Assembly: GCA_002148405.1 (NCBI GenBank)
Contig: MUGG01000096.1
Location: forward strand, 1 to 48,880
Direction of reading: 5' to 3'
Length of the DNA: 48,880 nucleotides
DNA from: Alkalinema sp. CACIAM 70d
GTDB lineage: Bacteria > Cyanobacteriota > Cyanobacteriia > Leptolyngbyales > Leptolyngbyaceae
Shown here: piece after piece, positions 34,426 to 43,873 of the stretch
Layout of the letters: every line of letters starts with the position of its first letter
Position numbering within the stretch: position 1 is the stretch's first letter
Made by a program: the position numbers and the translations under genes
The notes under the pieces: model-generated
Seen by the model: the letters and a program-made list of their open reading frames with translations, nothing else
What the model was told of the DNA's origin: nothing
The model's database searches: none

Positions 34426-35109
34426 GTGGTACTTGAGAAAAATTTAGCAGAAAATCGTCGATCGTGCCGCCTCTATCAACCCGGATTAGTGCCCTATGCC
34501 GAGGCTTGGGCATGGCAGCAGCAACAGGTGCGCGATCGTAAAGCCCAAATCGATGCAGGCTTGGATCCCGCAGACAGCTTAATGCTGCTAGAACATCCGC
34601 CCGTGTACACCCTGGGGCAGGGATCCGATGCAGGGTTTCTCAAATTTGACCCGCAGACAGCAGAGTATGAACTACATCGCATCGAACGCGGAGGCGAAGT
34701 CACCTACCACTGTCCCGGCCAACTGGTGGGATACCCGATTTTGAACCTACAGCACTACCGCAAGGACTTGCATTGGTACCTGCGGCAATTGGAAGAAGTG
34801 ATTATCCAAGTGCTGGGGGAATACGGATTGCAGGGCGATCGGGTTCCAGAGTTGACTGGCGTTTGGGTTGAGGGAGCCAAGGTTGCAGCGATCGGCATCA
34901 AAGTGAGCCGCTGGATTACCATGCATGGGTTTGCCTTGAATGTCTGCCCAGATTTATCTGGATTTAGCCAAATTGTACCCTGTGGGATTGCCGATAAACC
35001 CGTGGGACGGATGACCGATTGGCTTCCTGATTTAACGGTTGAGCAAGTGTTACCGATCGTTGTACAGAAATTTGCTGAAGTCTTTGAAGTCTCATTCAGT
35101 TCGCACTAA
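34426..35109 (+). CDS. lipB: Octanoyltransferase (lipoate biosynthesis)
   Basis: About 227 residues from GTG 34426, which has GGAG 12 bases upstream; an in-frame TTG at 34399 would add nine residues. No ATG is available near the start. The LipB signatures are complete: [55 protein letters not shown] and [17 protein letters not shown] with the catalytic Cys, paired with the Lys of AKVAAIGIK. The enzyme moves octanoyl groups from acyl carrier protein to lipoyl domains of 2-oxoacid dehydrogenases and glycine cleavage H protein. lipA is not in the window. Confidence 0.95.
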   Translation: MVLEKNLAENRRSCRLYQPGLVPYAEAWAWQQQQVRDRKAQIDAGLDPADSLMLLEHPPVYTLGQGSDAGFLKFDPQTAEYELHRIERGGEVTYHCPGQLVGYPILNLQHYRKDLHWYLRQLEEVIIQVLGEYGLQGDRVPELTGVWVEGAKVAAIGIKVSRWITMHGFALNVCPDLSGFSQIVPCGIADKPVGRMTDWLPDLTVEQVLPIVVQKFAEVFEVSFSSH

Positions 35110-35232
35110 AGTCGTGGTGGCCAGAGTCGTGGTGGCCGATCGTGATTGCAACTCGTGATTGCAACGCCACTCCAGCCAAACCCAAAGCTATAATCACCAG
35201 AATAACCCCACACCGTCCCCACCTCCTCCATC

Positions 35233-35886
35233 ATGGTCACGGTCATCCCCAGCGAATCCCCAACCATCCGTGAGCAAGAACGCATCTTGCTTCAAGGCAT
35301 CACCTGGGAAACCTTTCAGGGTTTAATTCAAGAACTTGAAACCCAGCCCAGCAAACGGCTCACCTACGACAACGGAAATTTGGAGATTTGGATGCCGTTA
35401 CCACCCCACGAACGATACAAGAAATTTTTCGCCCGTTTAGTGGAAGTCCTAACGGAAGAACAAGAACTTGAAATTTGTAGCTTAGGTTCCTGTACTTGGA
35501 GCCGCGCTGACCTTGCTAAAGGTGTTGAAGCTGATGAATGTTACTACATCCAAAACGAACCTGCCATTCGCGGACGTATGACCATCGACCTCGCGGTCGA
35601 CCCACCCCCCGACCTCGCGATCGAAGTTGACATGACCAGCCTTTCCCTCCCTCGCCTACCCATCTATGGGGCCTTAGGTATCCCTGAAATTTGGCGGTAT
35701 GACGGTACCCGATCGCAAATTCTGGTGTGGCAAGCAGGCGAATATCAACCCGTTGATCGATCGATTTGTCTACCGATCGTAACCCCCGCTGTCCTGGACA
35801 ATTTCTTAACCCAAGTTTTGACCATGGGAGAAACGAGTTGGGTGAAATCCATCAGAACCTGGGTGAAGACGACTGGGAAAACGTGA
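35233..35886 (+). CDS. Uma2 family endonuclease-like protein
   Basis: 217 residues. The pattern ITWETFQGLIQELETQPSKR, LTYDNGNLEIWMPLPPHERY, CSLGSCTWSRADLAKGVEAD, ECYYIQNE, DLAVDPPPDLAIEVDMTSLS and ALGIPEIWRYDG is that of the Uma2 (DUF820) family, which is expanded in cyanobacteria and has a PD-(D/E)XK nuclease fold (here PPPDLAIEVD). The role in the cell is unknown; many copies lie near mobile DNA. It ends 26 bases before the convergent nagA. Confidence 0.9.
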   Translation: MVTVIPSESPTIREQERILLQGITWETFQGLIQELETQPSKRLTYDNGNLEIWMPLPPHERYKKFFARLVEVLTEEQELEICSLGSCTWSRADLAKGVEADECYYIQNEPAIRGRMTIDLAVDPPPDLAIEVDMTSLSLPRLPIYGALGIPEIWRYDGTRSQILVWQAGEYQPVDRSICLPIVTPAVLDNFLTQVLTMGETSWVKSIRTWVKTTGKT

Positions 35887-35912
35887 GATAGAAGGTAGCA
35901 GCATTTCAATCG

Positions 35913-37124
35913 TCACAGTTCCGTTAAGCGTTGCCATTGCAGCAGCCCTTGGTCAGTCTGATGCCAGCGCAAAAGGTTGTATTGGGACTGGCCGATGTAA
36001 TCGGCAGATAGGCCTATCGCGCGGCGGGGGGCGGTGGTTGCGAGGGCGATCGCGGTTTCTGGATCGCAAATCCCCCACTGCACCAAATTGCACACCCCGT
36101 TTAGCAGTGGCAGAGTTGTCCCTGATAACGTCCCATCGGGTAGCCGTGCGGTGCCTGCGGTGACCTCAATCTGCCGACTGTCCCAGGGATACAAACCATC
36201 GGGTAAACCCAAGGGCGACAGCGCATCACTCACTAAAAACAGTCCTCGATGATCTCCCCTCGCTTGAAGACCATTGCCCCCACTCGCTCGTATCAGCAAG
36301 TCCAGCATCACAGGAACAACGTGCTGGCCATCGGCAATGAAACCACACTGCACCCGATCGTCCACAAGTGCTGCCCCTAATAACCCCGGTTCCCGATGGT
36401 GCAAACTGGGCATGGCATTAAAGGCGTGGGTTACCATAGTAGCACCGTGGTCAAAGGCCAATTGAGCCTGCTTTGCCGTCGCTTGGGAATGGCCAAGACT
36501 AACGGTAATGTTCAACGATCGCAAATAGTCGATCGCACAGTTACTAGCATCCATTTCTGGCGCAAGGGTCATAATTTTGACAACGTGGGCGTAATCACCT
36601 AGGACTAGCTTCACGTTATCGATCGTGAGTGGCAAAATAAATTCCGCTGGATGCGCTCCTCGTTTGGCTGGATTGAGAAAGGGGCCTTCTAGGTGCACGC
36701 CAATGATTTGGGCTTGGTAGGGAGAGCGGTGGGGGCAAGTCATCCAGGCATCGATCGCGGCGAGGGCTTGGTGAATTTTATCGATCGAAGTCGTCACGAT
36801 CGTTGGACAGTAGGCATCGACTCCCTGCCGCCAAAGGAAATGACCGACCTGCTCTAGAGTATCAAGATTATCCAGTGTCAAATCAGGAAATGCTAAGCCC
36901 AAGGCTCCATTAATTTGTAGATCTACCCCCCCAAGGGAAATCCAGTCTCCGTCAAAATCGATCAGGTTTTCTACATCGGGTTTCTCTTGATCTAATTGAG
37001 GCGTCATTGACACGATCGTGCCATTGCACAAACCAATGGATTGGTAGCCCTGCAATCCAAGAACTCGTGCATTCCAGATTGAGTGACTCACACGTGTCCG
37101 ATCGGCCTGTACAGGAGGATTCAT
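35913..37124 (-). CDS. nagA: N-acetylglucosamine-6-phosphate deacetylase
   Basis: About 403 residues from ATG 37124, which has AAGGA at 7-base spacing; an upstream in-frame TTG at 37145 is less likely. Amidohydrolase motifs are present: GGVDLQINGALG, GVHLEGPFLNPAKRGAHP with the metal-binding E and H, TVSLGHSQATAKQA, MVTHAFNAMPSLHHREPGLL and LFLVSDALSPLGLPDG with the catalytic Asp. It converts GlcNAc-6-phosphate to GlcN-6-phosphate in amino-sugar turnover. nagB is not in the window. Confidence 0.92.
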   Translation of the reverse strand: MNPPVQADRTRVSHSIWNARVLGLQGYQSIGLCNGTIVSMTPQLDQEKPDVENLIDFDGDWISLGGVDLQINGALGLAFPDLTLDNLDTLEQVGHFLWRQGVDAYCPTIVTTSIDKIHQALAAIDAWMTCPHRSPYQAQIIGVHLEGPFLNPAKRGAHPAEFILPLTIDNVKLVLGDYAHVVKIMTLAPEMDASNCAIDYLRSLNITVSLGHSQATAKQAQLAFDHGATMVTHAFNAMPSLHHREPGLLGAALVDDRVQCGFIADGQHVVPVMLDLLIRASGGNGLQARGDHRGLFLVSDALSPLGLPDGLYPWDSRQIEVTAGTARLPDGTLSGTTLPLLNGVCNLVQWGICDPETAIALATTAPRRAIGLSADYIGQSQYNLLRWHQTDQGLLQWQRLTEL

Positions 37125-37230
37125 GACATTATCCTTGACTGTCAATTACTCAGTCCCCATCATACCAATCCTAGGAATCCTCAAGTCTAATTCTGGACAG
37201 CAGCTGGAATCAGGGCAATCCTACTGCGTC

Positions 37231-38169
37231 TTAATTTGCATTGCTCAAAGAAGGGGACAGAACTTTTTGCATTTGACGGCCTAATCTACGAACCCACCAG
37301 CCACTCACCGCGCCAATAGTTCTTCGTAAAATCGCCTGTATTTTGTATTGAGGTGGACAATGCCGTAGAACAAAATGAAGCTTTGCAGAAATCATCTCCC
37401 CAGATTTTTTGTGGAAGAATGTGTAGATAAAATCTTCCCAAAGAGAGCGCTCAGCCCCCCTTTGTCTAGCCAATGCTTGTTCTGAGGGAGTTGGCGTATC
37501 TTCCCAAATAATGGCTTGCGGAGTGACGCACACGCGCATCCCCCGACTCTTAGCCCGTAGAACCAACTCAGAGTCAGCATAGTAATGGGGCATGTGCTTC
37601 TCATCAAATAATCCTACTTGATCAAACACCGATCGATGAAAGAGTGTTCCATTTCCCGTTACAGTCTCTACATCCAAAATTTCTGCATTACCAATTTCTG
37701 GAGGCAGGTGTTGTATAGGACAATTACTATAAAGAATTCTCACTAAATGCCGGTTCCAGTCCAAACCAATTCCAATACATGCCACTAGATTGGGATCATT
37801 GAGGTAATCATGCCGACTCCCTAAAATCATTAATTGATGTTTTTGAATAATCCCAATTAACGTTTCTATATAGTTAGAATTGATAACCCCATCATCATTA
37901 ATAGTCAAAATATAGTCATACCCCTCCTCTAGCGCCTTTTCTACCCCACGATTAGTGGATGCTGTCCAATAACTATTATCGTCTACATGCAGAATAGAAA
38001 TATGAGGAAAGTCTTGGCAAACCGCTTCTGGAGTGCCATCACTAGAATTAGCATCTACTAAAATAATTCCTACCTTTGCGTAGGTTTGTTGGGATAAGCC
38101 TTTTAAAAAACGGAGTGTTTTCGATCGTCGATTTCGACTAGGAACAATCGCAGCAATTCTTGGGGACAT
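37231..38169 (-). CDS. Family 2 glycosyltransferase
   Basis: 312 residues from ATG 38169, which follows AAGGAG at 6 bases. GT2 (GT-A) text: IAAIVPSRNRRSKTLRFLKG, GIILVDANSSDGTPEAV, TASTNRGVEKALEEGYDYIL and TINDDG, the Asp pair that binds the sugar-nucleotide metal. ETVTGNGTLFHRSVFDQVGL and DSELVLRAKSRGMRV form the acceptor side. No membrane span is clear, so it is probably a soluble or peripheral enzyme of cell-surface glycan synthesis. Acceptor and sugar cannot be told. Confidence 0.9.
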   Translation of the reverse strand: MSPRIAAIVPSRNRRSKTLRFLKGLSQQTYAKVGIILVDANSSDGTPEAVCQDFPHISILHVDDNSYWTASTNRGVEKALEEGYDYILTINDDGVINSNYIETLIGIIQKHQLMILGSRHDYLNDPNLVACIGIGLDWNRHLVRILYSNCPIQHLPPEIGNAEILDVETVTGNGTLFHRSVFDQVGLFDEKHMPHYYADSELVLRAKSRGMRVCVTPQAIIWEDTPTPSEQALARQRGAERSLWEDFIYTFFHKKSGEMISAKLHFVLRHCPPQYKIQAILRRTIGAVSGWWVRRLGRQMQKVLSPSLSNAN

Positions 38170-38292
38170 AGTAACTCCTTGGAAAAACAAATAAATTTCA
38201 GTCCGAGCACAATCATCGATACTAATGCAGAACTAATGCAGAACGAAGCAATCAACTTGATTCAATCAACAACAAAACCTAGGCGGTGCTGA

Positions 38293-38966
38293 ATGAGTCT
38301 ACAAATTAGACTAGAACAGGCATACTCCAGAATTTCAAATGGTGCAGTAACATATGCCTGCGGCGGAGCATAGCCTTACGGATCGAGTACCTCAGCATTG
38401 CCTCAGATTTGAAATAGCACAACGTCTTGCGATGCAACCGAGCTAGATAGCATAGAAAAAGCACTGCCATTGCGCCACAATTGCCCACAATGGCTTAAAC
38501 GTCTCAGCACTATGGTCAACCAACGCCCATCCTAAAATTCCTGCTGTGAAATGGTCTACTTTCGAGTTCATTGAGTTCGCCCAATTCTGGCGTTTTATCT
38601 GGATCAGTTTTATCTGGATCATAAGTATCTAGGAAGCATTCTCCAACTTGTTTGACCCAAAGGATGACTGTCGTATGATGAACGCCTTTGACTCGTTCAA
38701 TCTCACGAAAGCCGCTACCATCGGTATACATCTTTAAGCATTCGCGTTTGAAGTCATCCGAGTAACCTTTAGGGGAGTCATAGTAATCGATGAATTGTCG
38801 GCCACAATCGACACAAATATGATTTTGCTTACCTTTTTTCTTTCCATTTTTACGGATATGAGTGGACCGACATTCAGGACATTGCATGGAATACACCCTC
38901 AATTCATACTTCTATTATGCAATCCCCGAAACCCAAAACTCAGCAATTCCATTCAAAGTGGCACCA
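38293..38966 (-). mobile_element. Decayed IS1-family element
   Basis: The transposase start (38902) reads MQCPECRSTHIRKNGKKKGK, CVDCGRQFIDYYDSPKGYSD and RECLKMYTDGSGFREIERVK, an intact InsA-like half. Near 38545 a deletion and frame change remove the segment before HFTAGILGWALVDHSAETFK, which continues PLWAIVAQWQCFF to a stop near 38445. A second deletion joins this to YLARLHRKTLCYFKS, and the tail LLHHLKFW is interrupted by a 27-bp insert. Possible terminal repeats GGTGC...TGAATG lie at each end. The element is not functional. Confidence 0.85.
38351..38377. repeat. 27-bp palindromic insert inside the IS1 remnant
   Basis: CATATGCCTGCGGCGGAGCA and the following TAGCCTT lie exactly between LRYSIR and LLHHLKFW of the transposase tail and add nine codons in frame. 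The core (CTGCGGCGGAGCATAG) resembles small dispersed cyanobacterial repeats of the type GCTACGCTCCGCCTACGGC. Confidence 0.55.
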
Positions 38967-39702
38967 TAATGTTATTTTGTCCATCAAAAATTTTGATTTA
39001 CAACCCACCTACGTGACACTTCCGCGACAGTTCCTATGCTCGTGAGTCACGATAGGGTGCAGATTGTCACATCAGGATTATAGTAGAGTCTCCAGCACGA
39101 GTGATTTAAGACAGTCAAAGAAAAAAGTCAATCTCTGTTATCTGTGATCCAGTGCACATAGAAAGAAATCATGCATTTTCATCTATGCAGGTGATTTAAA
39201 ACACAAATTGTAATCCTTGCATAGATCTATAGAAAAATGGTGTCACCCTTGCAGAACAACTGATTGAGCTATTTTGAAGTGGGATGAGCTAGGCAAAAGA
39301 CAGGCATTTTTTATTTTCAAAGAGTAATGTGAGTAAAAAAATAGTAACTTTTTTTACAGAATTCACTCCTCAAAATTTGGTGTCATCTTCATTATCGTTT
39401 GATAACTTAATCGGCTGTGCTATGGCTCAATTGGGCTTTATTAGCGCTCTTCATGCCTGTCTCGACACTCTCTTGCTGGTATGGAGATAGTTATTTTACT
39501 GATCATGTAGATTGATCAGAAGTGTGTTGACTGAAGCATGCTTCGTTTCGCTGATGTCCTCTGGTGCAGTCTATTCCATGCTGAGTCGAGTCCGGGATCT
39601 GGAAGAAATCTTGCGTCATTTAAATCCCAGGAAAACTGGATCTCTACTACTCAGACTAGTTATGGCGATTAAGTTTATTGATTTACCGAGGAACGTCTGG
39701 TC
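38967..39702. other. Long AT-rich region upstream of amt
   Basis: About 735 bp with no gene seen. It contains an NtcA box at 39344-39357. Short open frames here have no Shine-Dalgarno sequence or domain. A long leader of about 300 bases between a promoter near 39390 and the amt ATG is implied. Confidence 0.5.
39344..39357 (+). promoter_or_regulatory. NtcA box (GTA-N8-TAC)
   Basis: GTAACTTTTTTTAC is a perfect match to the NtcA consensus GTAN8TAC. It lies 346 bases upstream of the amt start. NtcA activates nitrogen-uptake genes, including amt, when 2-oxoglutarate is high. The usual -10 hexamer 22 bases downstream is poor here (TGTCAT at 39381); a better CATTAT lies at 39390. Confidence 0.65.
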
Positions 39703-41280
39703 ATGATAGCTAAGAAACAAACGGAAAGACCCCTGACTCGGCAATCGTCGCTTCCCCGTTGGATGCAAAAGGTGTTAGCCATCCACTGGTTGAAACGGTT
39801 GTCGCCGAGTTGGCAAGCTTGTATTCCACTCGCTTTGCTCATTGTTGGTCTGTGGAATGTGGCTTCTGTTGCCAGTGAGCCCCCTACCGTAGAGAGTCTT
39901 GCCAAGGACGCTCAAACCATGAAGATCGGTTTGGACACGGCTTGGGTCTTGATCGCGGGCATGCTCGTGATCTTTATGAATGCAGGATTCGGGATGTTAG
40001 AGACCGGATTCTGTCGCCAAAAGAACGCCGTAAACGTTCTTTCTAAGAACTTGATTGTTTTTGCGCTGTCCACGATCGCCTTTTGGGTCATCGGCTTTGG
40101 GTTAATGTTCAGTAGCGGCAATTCTTTTATTGGCGCAGGTGGTTTTTTCCTTTCCGGTGCAGATAACAGCCCTGCAATGGGCGATGCCTATCAAGGAATC
40201 TTTGGTTCTCTAAGCTGGGCGGGTGTTCCTTTAGCCGCTAAGTTTTTCTTCCAACTGGCTTTTGCGGGTACTGCCGCAACGATCGTCTCTGGGGCAGTGG
40301 CAGAACGCATTAAGTTTGTTGACTTCCTCATCTTTAGCTTGCTCCTAGTTGGAATCGCCTATCCGATTACCGGTCACTGGATTTGGGGTGGTGGCTGGTT
40401 AGCCACTCAAGGGTTCTATGACTTTGCAGGTTCCACTGTGGTGCACGCTGTGGGCGGCTGGTCTGCTCTCATGGGGGCTGCTTTCCTGGGGCCACGACTC
40501 GGTAAGTTCCGTGCGGATGGCACGCCTAACGCGCTACCGGGGCACAACATGAGTATTGCGACCCTAGGCTGCTTGATCCTCTGGTTGGGCTGGTTTGGCT
40601 TTAACCCTGGTTCCACCATGGCGGTCGGTGACGGTTCTTTGATCGCTCACATTGCCTTGACAACCAACACAGCGGGAGCCTTTGGTGGAGTCGCTGCCAC
40701 ACTTGTTGCTTGGTGGTATATGGGTAAACCGGATCTGTCCATGATCATCAACGGTATTCTGGCCGGTCTGGTTGCAGTGACGGCATCCTGTGCCTTTGTG
40801 AGTCTTCCCTCTGCTGCCATTATCGGTACGATCGGTGGCGTTCTTGTCGTCTTTGCCGTCGGTTTCTTCGATAGCCTGAAGATTGACGACCCTGTGGGAG
40901 CTGTGTCAGTTCACCTAGTCAACGGGATTTGGGGGACACTCGCAGTCGGTCTGTTCAGTCAGGGTGGAGTTTTTGGGGCAGGCGACGTTGCTCCCAAGGC
41001 TGGCTTATTCTTTGGTGGTGGCATTGAACAGCTCTGGATTCAGTTCCTGGGAACCATCTGCGTGGGTGGTATGACGGTTCTTCTCTCCAGCATCTTCTGG
41101 TTTGCGCTGAAATCAACCTTGGGTATCCGGGTGAAACCTGAAGAGGAAATGGAAGGTCTGGACATTGGCGAACATGGTATGGAAGCCTATGCTGGTTTCG
41201 TCAAAGAAGTTGCAGGTCTGTCCGGTGCTTCTGGAGATACCTCAGGCTATCCCAGTTCCATGGGAACACCTAAGTACTAG
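39703..41280 (+). CDS. amt: Ammonium transporter (Amt family)
   Basis: 525 residues. An N-terminal basic stretch and hydrophobic segment ([20 protein letters not shown]) precede the typical Amt body: [89 protein letters not shown] and [13 protein letters not shown]. The two pore His and the gating Phe residues are in the expected places ([18 protein letters not shown]). About eleven spans follow the signal segment. Trimeric channels of this family move ammonium into the cell. The NtcA box upstream indicates nitrogen control. No glnB gene follows. Confidence 0.95.
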   Translation: MIAKKQTERPLTRQSSLPRWMQKVLAIHWLKRLSPSWQACIPLALLIVGLWNVASVASEPPTVESLAKDAQTMKIGLDTAWVLIAGMLVIFMNAGFGMLETGFCRQKNAVNVLSKNLIVFALSTIAFWVIGFGLMFSSGNSFIGAGGFFLSGADNSPAMGDAYQGIFGSLSWAGVPLAAKFFFQLAFAGTAATIVSGAVAERIKFVDFLIFSLLLVGIAYPITGHWIWGGGWLATQGFYDFAGSTVVHAVGGWSALMGAAFLGPRLGKFRADGTPNALPGHNMSIATLGCLILWLGWFGFNPGSTMAVGDGSLIAHIALTTNTAGAFGGVAATLVAWWYMGKPDLSMIINGILAGLVAVTASCAFVSLPSAAIIGTIGGVLVVFAVGFFDSLKIDDPVGAVSVHLVNGIWGTLAVGLFSQGGVFGAGDVAPKAGLFFGGGIEQLWIQFLGTICVGGMTVLLSSIFWFALKSTLGIRVKPEEEMEGLDIGEHGMEAYAGFVKEVAGLSGASGDTSGYPSSMGTPKY

Positions 41281-41465
41281 TGATCAGTACTTGTGAATAG
41301 TCCTGTGGGAGATCCCCACCCATTCGGTTAAATGCCATAGTTCCTAGATGTTCGGTAACTGATACTTTGTCGTTTACCTAGTCTAGGAACTTCTCTACTC
41401 CTCGGTGATTCATTCATTCATCTATCGAAAATTTAACCCTTTGGCAATACAGGCCTGACCGCACG

Positions 41466-41487
41466 ACCCACCTAGTAATAGGTGGGT
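41466..41487 (+). terminator. Terminator after amt
   Basis: ACCCACCT and AGGTGGGT pair around a 6-nt loop and are followed by TGTTGTTGT. It lies about 185 bases after the amt stop, so a shorter 3' end may exist too. Confidence 0.65.
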
Positions 41488-41557
41488 TGTTGTTGTAGAA
41501 ATCAACGCGATACTAATCAACGTAATGTGCTAATCAATTTCGGGAGTGGATGAACGA

Positions 41558-41752
41558 TTAGGCAAGGGTATAGCCTGCTGCAACGATCGCGGATCGGATG
41601 TCTCCTTCAGAAGTTTGGCTCTCAATTTTCACCAGTTTAGTGGCTGGATCAGCCTCAACTTTGGCATTCGGATCAAGCGCTGTAACGGCTTGGCTAATGG
41701 TATTAGCACAGGCACTACACATCATGTCAGGAATTGTCAACTGAATCAGCAT
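41558..41752 (-). CDS. Heavy-metal-associated domain protein (copper chaperone-like)
   Basis: 64 residues: LIQLTIPDMMCSACANTISQ, AVTALDPNAKVEADPATKLV, and a C-terminal GDIRSAIVAAGYTL. This is a single HMA domain with the MxCxxC metal site at Cys12 and Cys15 (MMCSAC). Its size and lack of extra domains match the Atx1/CopZ copper chaperones, which in cyanobacteria hand copper to the PacS and CtaA ATPases. Neither ATPase gene is in the window. Metal identity is inferred. Confidence 0.88.
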   Translation of the reverse strand: MLIQLTIPDMMCSACANTISQAVTALDPNAKVEADPATKLVKIESQTSEGDIRSAIVAAGYTLA

Positions 41753-41821
41753 ATCAGTAGCCTAGAATGCTTGCGAAACACAATCATTCTACAGTTGCCA
41801 AGCCTCCCATGACCTACACTC

Positions 41822-43213
41822 TCAAACAGAAAACGGCTTCCCTGCCATAGTTGCGGGTTTCAAATCCTGCACATTCACCCACAAAGATTCGCCTCCGCGT
41901 GCAATGCAACACAAGTAAAGTGATGGATCACGCCGAACCTGTTCCAATTGTAAAATTGACCAGTCTTCTTGCTCTTGATAGATAACGGGATCTCCAACTT
42001 GAGGAGTCCAATCTTTGGGAGAGTTTCGCAGCCAGCGATCGAGCCAATGCCAAAGACCAGTTGCACCCTGCTGAAATTTTGGTGTCACCCAATCTACTAA
42101 CATCGCTAAGGATAAGGTTCCTAGGATCATCCCAGGTAGAGCCTGATAGTATCGATTAACATTATCACCAACATAAAGATGCATTGTTCGATCAACAATA
42201 AAATTATGGATTAAATAATAGCTATAACTATGTCTTCCAAGGCTTGAGAGAAGGCGATTACAATTCACAACTTTCAACAAACTACGAAAAGCAACCATAC
42301 AGATTAGGGATAGGCCAATAGCAATGAAAAATTCATTGGTAATCCATCCCGATCGATAAAACTGCCCTACAAAACCCAGTACATAAACTGGAAGCCCAAT
42401 TAGCAAAGCTTTGCCATTACTCCAGTAAACGGCACCTTTCCCCCGTTGGTGGTAAATGCCGACGATCATGCCGACGACAAACGTACTGAGCTTAGCCACA
42501 AAAGTCAAAAACGGTTGCCAGCCTGCATCTGCACTGACCATTGCATAGGTCGGATGTCCTTCTAGGACGTAGGTTGCTAGAAACCTATACCCCAACGTTA
42601 CTGCAATACTGGCAATCAAGACATTTTTCACGCCCCATCGGTGCATGAGATGCCACAGGAGGGGAAAGACTAGCGCAAAACTCAAAATCAGCGGCACAAA
42701 CCACCAAGGGCCATTGGTGGACAGCAGCAAAAGCCCACCATAGTCAAAGAGTAAGGGAAACGTGAGCCCCGCAAAAATATGCCAAGGATCGGGAATGTAG
42801 CTGTGGGTCAGGGTACCGATCGCCCAGAGAATAGGATAGCCCAACCAAGCCACCGTCCAAAAAGGCCAGAGAATTCTCAAAAACCGTTGTCGAATGAAGG
42901 ATCCAGGTTCGATCGGTCGTCCCTTCAGAGACAGCACCAAGCTGAAGCCACTGATCAACACAAACACATCGACAAACTGATAGCCAAACCAGATGGGTAA
43001 ACTCCACAGCCACGTCCATACCCCTGTCCCTAAGGGGGTGACCGCAGTGGTCATTCGTTGCCAGTTGTCCAATAACCCCGTTGGCTGCGGCGTATAGGCA
43101 TAGTGGGTCAATAGCAACTGCGCGTGATAGAGCAATAAAAATACTGCGGCAAAAATACGGATCCCTTCCAACCAAGGAAGTCTAAGATCTCTTTGCACTG
43201 GCGATCGAGTCAT
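41822..43213 (-). CDS. Acyltransferase family 3 membrane protein with C-terminal add-on
   Basis: 463 residues; GAGG lies 8 bases before the ATG. It opens with LPWLEGIRIFAAVFLLLYHA, the family start with the catalytic His (YHAQ). Then about ten membrane spans follow (FGYQFVDVFVLISGFSLVLS, GPWWFVPLILSFALVFPLLW, LGRHSYSYYLIHNFIVDR). The last 55 residues (WTPQVGDPVIYQEQEDWSIL, then LEQVRRDPSLYLCCIARGGE) are a soluble beta-rich domain not usual in this family. Family members O-acetylate or acylate surface glycans. The upstream region carries an unusual 11-bp-phased repeat. Confidence 0.88.
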   Translation of the reverse strand: MTRSPVQRDLRLPWLEGIRIFAAVFLLLYHAQLLLTHYAYTPQPTGLLDNWQRMTTAVTPLGTGVWTWLWSLPIWFGYQFVDVFVLISGFSLVLSLKGRPIEPGSFIRQRFLRILWPFWTVAWLGYPILWAIGTLTHSYIPDPWHIFAGLTFPLLFDYGGLLLLSTNGPWWFVPLILSFALVFPLLWHLMHRWGVKNVLIASIAVTLGYRFLATYVLEGHPTYAMVSADAGWQPFLTFVAKLSTFVVGMIVGIYHQRGKGAVYWSNGKALLIGLPVYVLGFVGQFYRSGWITNEFFIAIGLSLICMVAFRSLLKVVNCNRLLSSLGRHSYSYYLIHNFIVDRTMHLYVGDNVNRYYQALPGMILGTLSLAMLVDWVTPKFQQGATGLWHWLDRWLRNSPKDWTPQVGDPVIYQEQEDWSILQLEQVRRDPSLYLCCIARGGESLWVNVQDLKPATMAGKPFSV

Positions 43214-43267
43214 ACCGTACCCTCAATAAATATCAAAAATAATTGCCAAACCAATATCAATGCTGAA

Positions 43268-43360
43268 TGACCTGTGAATGTCAAGCAACTGTCAAAATAA
43301 TGACAAGTGGATGACAAGTGCATGACAAACTGATGAAAAGTCAATGAAAATTCAGTGACG
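43268..43360. repeat. Nine units in exact 11-bp register upstream of the acyltransferase gene
   Basis: From 43268, units start every 11 bases: TGACCTGTGAA, TGTCAAGCAAC, TGTCAAAATAA, TGACAAGTGGA, TGACAAGTGCA, TGACAAACTGA, TGAAAAGTCAA, TGAAAATTCAG, TGACG. In gene orientation the core of most units reads TTGTCA or TTGACA, on one face of the helix. The array ends 54 bases before the acyltransferase ATG. Array-type regulator binding, or a set of phased promoter elements, is the likeliest meaning. Confidence 0.8.
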
Positions 43361-43873
43361 CTGCAACTTGGCCTCGCCTGCTCTAAAGAGCTTAATTCAC
43401 AGCCCATGCATGATTGATTGCTCTCATGTTCCAGAAGTTAGATCGAGACAACACTCCTATCAGAGGCTCATCCTACGCTCCAGAAGATCGATCGAGACAA
43501 TGCCCGTATCAGAATTGTGTCAATTTGAAATCTGGTCAATTTGAAATCAAGTCGATTTCCCCTTTCAATTAGACTCCTCTCTGTGGGTTAGTTCCGCTGA
43601 AGGGCTAGCCTCTCCAGGGAACCACCCCCTAGGAACCCTATCCCTGAACTCTGCGTCAAAGATTGCATTCAGACTTCAGGAAAAATGCCAGACAGATTGT
43701 AGATACTGACAACACAGGAGATACCGATCAACCAGGGTGCAAAATCAGTGATTCCACGGACTGCTCGCAGATGTCTTCCCTGAAGATACCGAATTCCCAC
43801 AGTATTCGTTGATCGCTCGATCGAGTTCAATTTAGTCAGCATCTACAAGGTCGTATACCTCAAAGCGCCCATT
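43361..43873. other. Intergenic region with two further direct-repeat sets
   Basis: About 510 bp, no gene seen. A 34-bp unit occurs at 43431 and 43480 (CCAGAAG, then GATCGAGACAA, then ATCAGA), a 49-bp period. GTCAATTTGAAATC recurs at 43519 and 43535, a 16-bp period. These lie between the acyltransferase promoter and the divergent small gene at 43874. Confidence 0.6.

Noticed and set aside
43268..43360. CRISPR array
   Set aside because: The period is 11 bp with no spacers of 30 bp or more, and no cas gene is present. It is a phased short repeat, not CRISPR.
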